A model generated the notes under the pieces. That model saw only the letters and a list, made by a program, of their open reading frames with translations, was not told the DNA's origin and did no database searches. Shown here piece after piece: positions 13,501-25,500 of a DNA stretch of 64,000 nt (within the stretch, counting starts at the first letter, position 1; each line of letters begins with the position of its first letter). Source of the DNA: Anticarsia gemmatalis (taxonomy: Eukaryota > Arthropoda > Insecta > Lepidoptera > Erebidae); NCBI RefSeq assembly GCF_050436995.1, contig NC_134757.1:818501-882500 (forward strand), in the 5' to 3' direction. The position numbers were made by a program, and so were the translations under genes.

Positions 13501-16500
13501 ACCCATGTACTCAGATTTGAAACAAGCAGAAAATAAAACTATTCGAACTATTAATACTAACTACTACGAAATATTAAAAATGTATAAAGTTAGAAATTAG
13601 AACAATGATATAAAGTACCAATGAATAATTTATAAGCAACTTTCCAGTTAGCGAGTTTCCCGAACAATTTCACGGCTTTCCATACTTAATCCTCGAAATG
13701 ATTCGTTTTAACGTGACCGTATAAGCCGGCTGAGTGCCCAGGTGGTTAAATCTTATTAATGCGAGTTTTTTTTTTATAATAATGTCGAGACTAGATAATC
13801 TTAAAAAAAAAGCTATTATTTTCTCGCTATACGAGTTTGAGCTGAATTCTCGTTTTATAAATCAGTTTCAAATGTGTCTCTCTAAAATTTATAACTTAAA
13901 CTCGGCGTCGACAATCACTATATGCCGGAAGTTTTGACGAGGTCGTGGTATCAAAAAAACTTCAAGTAACTATACAATAAATAAAATATGATTCGAAACT
14001 GCAAAAAGTAATCACTCTAGGAAGTTTGTGTTAAATTGAAGATGTCCAAAACCCTTTTATTTGATGAGAAATTTTACGACCCGTTTTAAATTTTAATGTA
14101 AATGATAGGTTGAATCAAAATCTTTGTGATTCTCGGTACCATTGAGCCGGGAAGAGTAATCACTTTGTTTCTTCCACCAGGCAAGGAGCTGATCGAAGTA
14201 TTCATGAAGGAGGTCCACCAGGAAGGCGTGACGGAGCTCAAACCCTGGAGTATGGCAGACCCTTCAAGTAACCGCGAGCTGAGGAGGATAGTCTCGAGAG
14301 GAACTGAGCCTCTCTCCCCCAGACCGGTCTCTGAGGCCAAGAAATTCTCCCAACCAGGTTAGTAGAACAATTGATTTTATTATTGTTTGATTTCTTTGTT
14401 TTCCTGATACAGGTTGGATATTCTGGAGAATTTCTCTACTGCTCTTTAAGCAATTTTTATGAAGATTTTTACCCGCGAGACTACGGGTACGCGCTATAGT
14501 ATAAACTACATTTGAGATTGACGATTTATTACTGACGTAAATACCTATTCCTAATCAAACACACTGATATTTTAACATTAGCTGGCTGACGTTTACAAGT
14601 AGACAAGAAAGTAATGTGTAGCTGTCGAAATTATTATCTTTTGTTCTGGTAAATGACTAAACCAAACAGCAACAACGAAACTTTAACTTCTATAAAACGA
14701 TCGATTCTAACTAAGTAGGTATAATATTTCAAAGTGTAACAATAAGGAAGTGTATTGTATTGTCATAACGTATATAGTCCATGCTCAGTGGCCGGTGACA
14801 GCGTGATATTGAGGACATCGAAAGTGACTGCCACACTTGGACTAAGTTGTGCATTGTTTGATAGAGCTGTTTGTTTTGTACCCAGTTGACTAGGTGTTAT
14901 AGTTATAGGACTGTTTTTATGCATTTACTAACGGTTACGACTACCTATATACGTTCGTATGTTTGGATAGAAGATGATTTTTCGATTTCGGAGTCGCTTA
15001 GATAACTTTGCGTGTCCAAGATTTTTTGCCTTTATTTTGACCTATAACATTATTGATGATAATGAATGTACCGTAATAACTGTTAACCGTATTAACTTAA
15101 TATATTTACCATCAATAATACCTAATACGAGTATCGTATACGTACTATTGTACTCGTATAGTACTCTTATTACGTGTTAGTGATGGTAAATGTTTTGAGT
15201 TCATACATTTTTAATGCATTAAGGACTTTTAATATATTTATCATCAATGCACGTATAAGATACTCGTATTACGTTCTCCAGGATCCTATGCCTTCGATCA
15301 ATCATTTTAGGAATTTCGTACTATTCAAAGTAGTATTACTAAGTTTGTTGCATTAAAGATCATTTACTATAATTATTCTTTCACTTTTACACTTACTTTC
15401 TCATTGATCTGCCAGTCCTATTACTGTTATAATTAAAATGATTAGCGAGAGATTTAATGAGTCCGCACATAAGTCGCGTTGTACGGAAACTTCCACACTA
15501 CGTGTAATATCTCACAAATTGTACTAATTGCGTGTCTTCACGGACATACTAATCCTATTAACATAATGATGGTAATTTTATTATAACTGGTCCAGCTATT
15601 TACTAGACTCGAAGAGGAAAATATGATAGGTCAATGTCTTTACTACTTTTCCTTAATGCTAGTGTTTTTTCCTTTAATATTATATCAGTGAATTACTGGT
15701 AATTATAACATTGATAATTATTATATCAAATCAATTTTAAAACATTATTTGGTTACACCTTCTGTCCTAACCTTAATTACCTGAGGCGTTGCAAAGCATC
15801 TAAAGATATTTTTTTGATTAGTAATGAGTTTTTAGATCAACTCTTTATTATTTATCGAACACGTACAAAATCTGTGCCTGTCTAAACATTTACCTATTAT
15901 ATTAGTTTTAATTGAAAAAAACCTGACTATTACACTAATAAATTGACGTTCCCTTACATAGTTTAATCGATTACATATCCACATATTATAATTGTTAACG
16001 ACGAGCAATACGTCACCATAAATGGTCGCGATAACCGATCTCGTCTCTGATTGGTCGAACGACGCGCGACCGATGCACGCGTGCAGTCGACGACGCGTTA
16101 CCTTTTAAGGAATCGGTTTTGCGCGAGACGGCGTGGCGTGGCTAGGACGCGCGGCCTTAAAAGGAAACGTGTCGCTGCATCGCAACGCGTTGACCAATCA
16201 GGGACGAGAATCGTCGTTAGAATTAATACTTAAAATTATTACTAAATTGTGATTGGTCATGGATTTGGAATAAATACCCCTGCATTTTTGTACGGAAGTC
16301 AGTGCACAGTCAACATCGGAAGTATGAACATTAAGAATAAAGTCTGAAGCCACGAAGTTAGTATTATTATACAGTCCACACCCTCAAAAGTGGTCCATCG
16401 AGCAGGATTTGAAGAAGGAAGTACCAGCTCGAAGAAGTACCTCCAGACTGAAGGTCAAGCGGTCAAGCCCGAACCTGTCAACGGTCAAGCACGAACCTGC

Positions 16501-19500
16501 TAGCGGTCAAGCACGAGCCCGCCATCGGTCAAGCCCGAACCTGCAACGGTCAGAACGGACCTGCAGCACCTGCATCAGAACCAGGACGAAGCAGCTGCTG
16601 TACCTGCATCGAGGGTGAACGTGACCTGCGGCACCGGGAGCTGAGCTGCTGCACCGGAGCTGTGAAGAGGCGGAGCGCGACCTGCGGCACCGGGAGCTGA
16701 GCTGCTGCACCGGAGCTGCGACGAGGCGGAGCGCGACCTGCGGCACTGGGAGCTGAGCTGCTGCACCGGAGCTGTGAAGAGGCGGGAGCGCGACCTGCGG
16801 CACCGGGAGCTGAGCTGCTGCCGGGAGCTGTGAAGAGGCGGAGCGCGACCTGCGGCACCGGGAGCTGAGCTGCTGCCGGGAGCTGTGACGAGGCGGAGCG
16901 CGACCTGCGGCACCGGGAGCTGAGCTGCTGCCGGGAGCTGTGACGAGGCGGAGCGTGACCTGCGGCACGGGAGCTGTGCTGCCGCACGGGAGCTGAGCTG
17001 TGGCACGGGAGCTGTACTGCTGCACCTGCGACGAGGTGGTGCGCGACCTGCGGCACGGGAGCCGAGCTGCTGAAGCTGCATCGAGGTGAAGCGTCGAGCA
17101 CCTGGAACCTGGCCTGCACCTGAGAGCGGCCTGGAACCTGCTCCACCTGCATCAGCGCCGGAGCGTCGAGCACCTGGAATCTGGCCTGCACCTGAGAGCG
17201 GCCGGGGACCTGCTGCACCTGCATCAGCGCCGGAGCGTCAAGCACCTGGAACCTGGCCTGCACCTGAGAGCGGCCGGGAACCTGCAACGAGGTGGAGCTG
17301 ACTACTACACCTGCATTTGTGCCGATCGACGAAGACCTGGAACCAGACCTGCACCTGAGAGCGGTCTGGGACCTACAAGGAAGCTAGCTAGACCAAAGTA
17401 GGACCGGTCTACAAGCTTTCTGCAACAGCTGCGTCAACACCTGGAACACCTGGAAGATGTTAGTAACACGGAGTCAGGGTGACGTAGCGGAAACGAAGGA
17501 GCAGAGAAGTGCCCTGGAACGAAGGGAGCTAGAAACACAAGAAACTTTGCGGCGCGAGATGGAGCGCATCGAACGAGAACGAGTGCAAAGGCTTTCACTG
17601 GAGCCACCAAGCACTTTGCATTCAAGACTAGCTGCTGACCACACAGCCAGAGTATGCACCGCCAACACTGAGCTGACGAGGACGACGGACCGTCAGGTGA
17701 TGATAGACCAACGCCGGCCAGTATCACCGGTCAGATCGACGCGGTCACGCCACAGTCGCCGTTCGACAGCGAGCGCGAGTACGAGATTGCGCATGGCGGA
17801 GCTGGAAGCGGCTGAGAAGCTAGCTGCTATCAGAAGAAAAGAGCTGGAACTAGAAGCTGATCTAGTGAAGAAGAGGTTAGCTGTCGAAGTATCGGCAATT
17901 CAAGATGACCAAGAGAGTCTGCACGGAGAACCGGTCACCCATCCAGAAGATAACCGCAAGGTGGACGAGTGGCTACAAACCAACCCACTCAGCGCACAAG
18001 AGGCGACCGGGCGGAGCAGGCAGGAGCCGCGACCGTTACGCTTCGACCTACCCCGGGAAAGATCACCGCCATCGTCGAGAGAGAAGAGCGACATGGACAA
18101 ACTGGCGGAAGCGCTGGAGAAGATGGCCCGACCACGTGTACGGCACAGCGACCTGCCGACCTTCACTGGAGCCGTGAACGAGTGGCTTCCCTTCAAGGCC
18201 GCTGTACAAGATACCACCCGAATGTATCACATATCGGCAGCTGAGAACCTCCAACGATTAAGAAGCGCCTTGAAAGGAGAAGCACGGGACGCTGTAGCTG
18301 CACTACTACACACGGCCACGGACCCCGACGTAATCATGAAGACACTAGAACAGTGCTTCGGGCGTCCAGAGATAATCATTGACCCGACACTGGATGAATT
18401 AAGGAAGATGCCGCGCCCGGGTTCGACTTCAACAGAGCTCAACAGCTTCGCGATTAAGGTACAGAACGCCATCTGTGTACTTGAGAACATGGATCGCCGA
18501 GGATATCTGTATAACCCGCTGCTGACACGAGAAGTGCTGGAGAAACTTAGCCCTTATCTTCGATCGCGATGGTGCGACTACGCGAGTGAACACGAGGAGA
18601 CCACAGACCCTGAGATCGTGTTGCTGTCTTGTTTCCTAATGCGAGAAGCAGATCGGGCGTTGAAGTTCACATACGCGCCATCCGGAGGATCAACACCCGC
18701 ATCGAAGAAAGAGTTCAAGACCGTCGTCAGTGAGCAGAGGAAGAAGGCGAATACAATATACACAGTTATCGACCACAGCGAAGTGAAACCCGGCTGTCCA
18801 GCGTGCGGAGCAGATCATGTGCTGACTCGGTGTCCCAAGTATGAGGCGTGGACCACCGATCAGCGTTGGGATTTCGTCCGCAAGAATAAGATGTGTTACA
18901 AGTGCGCGCAGAGTACACATCGACGTTGGCACTGCAATGCGAAGCCCTGCGGCGTCAGCCAGTGCCGTCGCCCACATCATGCATCGCTGCACCAGACGCG
19001 AGAAAAAGCTGCAACTACGGAACCAGAGCCAGCTGTACAAGAAGCCGTGATGTCAGTGGCGCATAGATCTGCAGCCGGTCCGCGAGATGTTCTGCTCAAG
19101 ATGTGCCCAGTCGTCGTAGCCGGACCACGGGGGGAGGTGAAGACATTCGCACTCCTGGACGAAGGCGCCACCATCACCCTGGTAGATGAAGACCTCACTA
19201 CGAGAATTGGTGCCGAAGGACCGGCACGACCTCTACATCTACGTGGCGTAAACATGAACCAGAGCGAAAAGGACAGTAAACTGGTCACTCTGCACATTCG
19301 TGGGGTAAAGACGACCACACCTCACCAGATACGTGCACGCACAATGAAAGATCTTCGACTGCATCAACAATCAATACCGGAGTCCCTGATGAAGTTGGAA
19401 CACCTTCGAGATCTACCACCAGATGAAATCTGCTACGACCTAGCAAGACCCGGTATCCTTGTGGGATCTGACCACTGGGAACACATAGTTTCCCGAGAGC

Positions 19501-22500
19501 TACGAGTGGGAGGCACAAACGAACCTGCCGCCTCCAAGACGCAACTGGGATGGGTGGTGCATGGAACCGCACCGCGCCATCTGATGATGAAGACAGAGAA
19601 CGTACTGCACGTCTACGAATCAGAACGGAGCGAAAACAGACAGCTCCATGACTTCGTAGAGAAGCGTTCCAAAGGAGCAGCCGGCACCGCATCTGAACCA
19701 CGAGCGAGCGACGCCGAGCAACGAGTAATCGCTTCAGCGAGAGAGACGGATGAGAAAACAAACAGCAGTTTCTCACGAGCAAGAACTAGAACCAAGAGGA
19801 ACTACGTCGACGATGTTGTGGTAAAGTCTGATTCGCCACAACAAGTCTGGAACACAAGGCAAGAACGAAGTCAGAACAAAACACTCGGCTTGGATAGGAA
19901 CGCCGAACGAAGAACTCAAGCAGAAGTATGCGCGCAGACTCGCGCGTCCAGCGATGGAAAAGCAATCCAGAGAAGTCTGAGTTCTGGTAATGCTTCGAGA
20001 CGACCGGACCATCGCAGCAGTGAGCATGCCAATTGTCGCCTGGCTGTCATACCTGAACATTGTCAGCCTACTGCGCCCAGAGAGAGACGACAACTAAGTC
20101 AGCGCTCATGTCGAGTTGAACATGTCACCAAGTCAGGAGAAATTGAAAAGGAGAAAGTCAGACCGGCTCAGCGGTATCGTCGACCAAATACACACCGGAG
20201 GCGACGGCGGAACAAGGATCGTCGAAGAAAGGACCGAGACCGAAGTCTTTCGACGCCCCGTCAGGAAGCTCGTCGTATTATGGAAGTAGAAGAGGCTACG
20301 CGGGCTGCGCCGGGGGGAGAGCTGTTAACGACGAGCAATACGTCACCATAAATGGTCGCGATAACCGATCTCGTCTCTGATTGGTCGAACGACGCGCGAC
20401 CGATGCACGCGTGCAGTCGACGACGCGTTACCTTTTAAGGAATCGGTTTTGCGCGAGACGGCGTGGCGTGGCTAGGACGCGCGGCCTTAAAAGGAAACGT
20501 GTCGCTGCATCGCAACGCGTTGACCAATCAGGGACGAGAATCGTCGTTAGAATTAATACTTAAAATTATTACTAAATTGTGATTGGTCATGGATTTGGAA
20601 TAAATACCCCTGCATTTTTGTACGGAAGTCAGGGAGCGCCTCGGACCGTCGAGGCGAGTGCACGTATCGCTTCTCGCCGCGCCGCGCCGCCCGGACTCCA
20701 CTTACTCGCGCACGGTCACTGCCGCGGTGTCCGCGGTGACGTCTGTATTCGACGCCACCGTGTACACCGAGGCCGCCCGTGTGCGAGCCTTGTGCTTCCC
20801 GGCCTTCCTTCCTTCCGCAAGGATTTTTATCGCCGTTGGGGTCGCGGCCACTCCGAAGACTGACCACCACACCTCATCATGGATCCGGACCAGGAGGTCC
20901 GCGATCCTGCACCGGCTGCCCAATGCAGCCCAACCGCCAAGACCGGCAGCCCGGGGTCTTCCCGCAGGACGCCGGAGGAGCCCACGCGCCCTACATCGCC
21001 GCGTGTGAACCCCGAAACCGCCGCGCCTCGTGCGAACCCCGCGGCCGGCCCGCGTGGCCGAGCATCGACGCGCTCTCGCGCGGCCCCTAGGCCTGCGCCC
21101 CCGCGCGTGTCCGCCGCCCAACGTGACCATAAGGTCCCCCCGCGCCTCGCCGCCCTCCGCAGCAGGCGCCCGACCGTCGCGGGCCGCCCTGCGCCCTCCT
21201 CGCGTACACTAAGTGACAGTGACACCAGTGTTAGTGCCGCGAGTGAAGTGAGTGCAGTGCGTGCTCGTGACACGGAGGACGACGCCCCGCGTGATGACGC
21301 GAGGGAGTCCCCCGCCGCCCCCGACTCAGAGATGTCGTCGAGAGCCTGCTCATCGACGTCCCTGGACTCCGCCGCCTCCGGAAACCCAGGTAGGTGCCGC
21401 TGGCGTCCGCAGCCGGACACATTTATGTTTTTGGCGAGGCGCGCGCGACCGATTGCGCGCGCCCACTCCACGTCGGCGCTGGACGCCAGACGATCGGCCC
21501 GCCTGGGTGACGAAACCCCGCCGCCGCCTCAACCGCCCTCTAGGCGCCCCCGGAGCCCAGAGGAAACGGCAGCGATGGCCAAACGCCATTGCGCCATGCC
21601 GCCGCCGGCTCGCGCGCCGCCTGCGACCGCGCGCCCGAGCGACGCCGCACGCCCGTCCGCCGCGGAGCCAGCACCGCTACCGAAGCGAGTGCCGCCCGCG
21701 CCCGCGCACCCCGCGCGCCCCGCTAACCACCCCGCCGCCGCCGCGAAACCGACCGCGCGCCAAGCGTGCGCACCGCCCGCCGCAGCGCGCGCCGCCGCCG
21801 CACCGCGCGCCGAAGCCGCGCCGCGCGCTCCCACACCGCCCGTGTCGCCGCAGCCAGCACGCTCATACCGAGCTGTGTTGGCGTGCTCGGCCCGACCTGC
21901 CGGACCGACCGTCGACGCGAGTACCAAACGAGACGCAGCCTCCGGGACGACTGCGGCTGCTGCAGATGCCTCCAGCAGCACGCCGCCCCAGCCGCCAAAC
22001 AAGGACTTCAACAAGAAACTCCGCTACCCTCCGCTGGTAGTAGAGCACCTGCCAAACTGGGCCCACCACCTAAAGGAGCTCAAGGCGCGCCTGGGCAGAG
22101 CCGCAAATGCCCGCCCATTCGGCAAGGGCATTAGATTTACGCCGACGGAGGACCACGAGTACCGCCTCATCCAGCGGTACCTCACTGAGTTGGAGAAGAG
22201 TGAGCGGGTGTCGTGGTTCTCCTACTCACTGCCAGCGGAGAGGAGCCTAAAAATAGCCATCCGGGGGCTACCCTCCAATGCCACCCCCGAAGAGGTCGAG
22301 GAGGAGCTCCGCGCTCTAGGGTACGAGCCCGAATATGTTAAAAACATACGGGCTCGTGGCGACCGACCCGGGTGTATCCTCTTCGCCATACTGAAGAGGA
22401 CCAAGGACCTGACGCCGGGGATTTTCAACGTCGACGAGATGCTCGGCATCCCCGGCGTCAAGATAGAGGTCTGGCGGGGTAAGAGAAGACCCGCCCAATG

Positions 22501-25500
22501 CCACCGCTGCCAACAGTTTAGGCATTCCTCGCACCAGTGCCACAGGACAATGGCCTGCGTGAGATGCGGCGGTGAGCATCCCGCCCGGGAATGTCCACGT
22601 CCAAAGGACGAGCCCGCCACGTGCATTAACTGCGGGGGCGAACACCCCGCAAACAACGTCAAGTGTCCCGTGTTCCGGAAGGAGGCCCGGAACACGAAGG
22701 CGGGCACGGTCGCCATCAGTGGGAACTCGCGCCGGCAACAAGCTGCCACCGAGAGGCCAACGATTCCCACTGTCAACCCTGACATGGAGCCCCAGGGGGC
22801 ATCGCTTATGGCAGCAGCGAATGCTCCCACAGAGCGCGGAGAACCCGGACCCTCCTCAAAAAGGGGGCGGAGAAAGCGGAGGCGCGGAAGGAAGTCCCGC
22901 CCCGCGACAGATGCAGACTCCAAGGCACCGGAAGAGGTGCCAACACCACAGGGCGGCCAAAAAGTGTCGCCGCCGCAACCCACTGTTGTTGCGACCAAAG
23001 GCGCAGGGCCAAACCAAGCCGTCAAGACTGCGCCTGCCCACAAAGTCGTCGCAACAACGACTAGAAGGAAGGCGGATCACTCCGCGGCAGGGACAGAGAT
23101 CCCCACGGCGACACCCTCCACGAAACCACGGAGGGACGAGAGCGGCAAACCTCTCGACGACGCCGCCATTGAGACCGCGCTGGAGGTGCTCCAGGACGTC
23201 CTCCTCGCACTGAGAGCGGGGAGCGACACCTCCAGCATTAAACAGGTGATCCTGAGGGGCATGACGCGTCTATGCGCCCTATGCATAAGCCCCTGAGGAT
23301 CATCCACTGGAATGCCCGTGGCCTCGTGGGAAAGGCCGCCCTCCTCCGCCCCCTGCTGCAGGAACAGGACATTGACGTGGCGCTGATAAGTGAGACATTC
23401 CTGGGCCCTGCAGACAAAATTAAGTTCCCGGGATACCTCACTTATCGGAAAGACGAGACGTCTCCGTGCTTCAGGTGCTACCGCGGCCTGGCAGTTCTGG
23501 TGAAGCGCAGAGTCGTACACCAGCAGCTTCCCTTGAGACCCTTCAACACCTTATACACGCTGGGTGTTGAACTTCACCACGGTGGCGCTCATCTACAACT
23601 GTTCGCCGCCTATCGCCCGCCCGGTCCCGTTCTCAACGTGGCCGACATCGGCGACCTAATGAGCGCCACCGCACCGGTCGTCATCGCAGGCGACCTAAAC
23701 GCCAAACACCCAGCGTGGAACTGCGCCACCAGAAACAGGGCAGGTGTACGACTCCACGACGACGCCGAAGCGCGGGGGTACACAGTCGCAGGTCCGGAGG
23801 TACCCACACATTACCCGGACAGCGTGAACCTTACCCCCGACGTACTAGACATCCTGGTCCACAACGCCGCCATGAACTGCCAAATCACACAGCAGGTGCT
23901 TGACGACGAGCTACAATCGGACCATCAGCCTGTACTCGTCGTCATTGAGCAGCACCCCACACGTCTCGCCCCCCAAGCGCCACGTCCCAAACCGGACTGG
24001 ACCAAATTCCAGGAACGACTGGAGACGATCACGCCGACTCGGCCGACCAATACCGCCGCCGATGTTGAGCTACTGGCCACGGATATAACTGCCGCTGTAA
24101 AGAGCGCCCTCGAAGCGGCGACGAACACGCACTCCACCCAGGGGCGTAGATACACCCCCCTGCCGGCTCACATTAGAAGCCTCATCGTCGCCAAGAGACG
24201 ACTGCGAAAACAGTGGCAGTTCACGCGCTGTCCAGCGCAGAAAACAGAGCTCAACCGGCTAGCGGACAGAGTAAAGGCCGAGCTTAAACTCCACACCGCC
24301 GAGAGCTGGGAGCACACCATCACCGAGGCCGCCGACGACTGGTCCTCGATGCACCGACTCTGCCGCCGACTCACCAACACCCCAGCTCCGGTGCGTCCAC
24401 TGCTTCACAGCGACGGGGCCCCCAGGTACCGAGCAGAAGACCGAGCGACCATCTTCGCCGACCACCTGGAGCGTCAATTCTCCCCGAACCCAACTGCCGA
24501 CACGGAACACGTCGCAGCAGTCGAGCAACACCTTCGAGACTACTTCGCCACGCCGATAGCCTCAGAAGAAGACCCACTATACTTCTCCCCGGCCATGGTA
24601 CGCAAAGCGATAGCGCGGACCAAGCCCAGGAAGGCCCCGGGCGCGGACGGCATCTCCAACGCAGCGCTGCGTCACCTGCCGCACAAATTCGTGGCAGCGC
24701 TGACGCGCCTGTACAACGGCGTCCTGCGCACGGGCACCTTCCCCACAGCTTGGAAGGAGGGCCGCGTTATCATGCTGCCCAAGCCGGGGAAAAACATCCT
24801 GAAGCCTGAGAGCTATCGGCCGATCACACTGCTGCCCACCACCTCGAAGGTGTTCGAACAACTCCTGCTGCGAACCCTGGCACCCCACATCACGCCGAGA
24901 CCAGAGCAGTTTGGGTTCCGTGCTGAGCACAGCACGACGCTCCAGCTGTCGAGGGTACTGCACCACATCTCCGCGGCCCTTAATAAAAGGGAGAGCGCGT
25001 GTGCAGTATTCCTCGACATGGAAAAAGCTTTCGACCGGGTCTGGCACGCCGGTCTTCTCTACAAGCTGACCACTCAGACACCGATGCCCCGTCGCCTTAT
25101 CAAGATAATCCAGTCGTTCCTGGAAAACCGGACTTACCGAGTAGCGGTTGAAGGAGCTCTCTCCCCGCCGAGACCAGCAGCTGCCGGAGTTCCTCAGGGC
25201 AGCTGCCTTTCGCCTGCGTTGTACGCCACGTACACGGACGACATACCGTCCCCAGAGGGGGCCCACCTCGCGCTGTACGCGGATGACGCGGCGTACGTGA
25301 CGACGTCGCTGAATCCGTACCACGCCGCCGTCAAGATGCAGCGCGCCCTCGACCTCCTCCCCGCCTGGCTGTCGCAGTGGCGACTGTCCGTGAACGTGGG
25401 AAAGACGCAGGCAGTCTCCTTCTCGCGGAGGCTGATCGAGCCCCAGCCGCTACAACTCCTCGACCAGACCATCAATTGGGCCACCAAGGCCAAGTACCTG

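Noticed and set aside
16051..16233. Identical 60-codon ORFs at 16051 and 20381
   Set aside because: Both lie inside the LTRs; the identity reflects the LTR duplication, not a gene.
16507..17287. Long minus-strand ORFs (up to 245 codons) with repeated Ser/Arg/Pro/Ala
   Set aside because: They are produced by the GC-rich tandem repeats; three overlapping frames are open at once and none has a recognisable domain.
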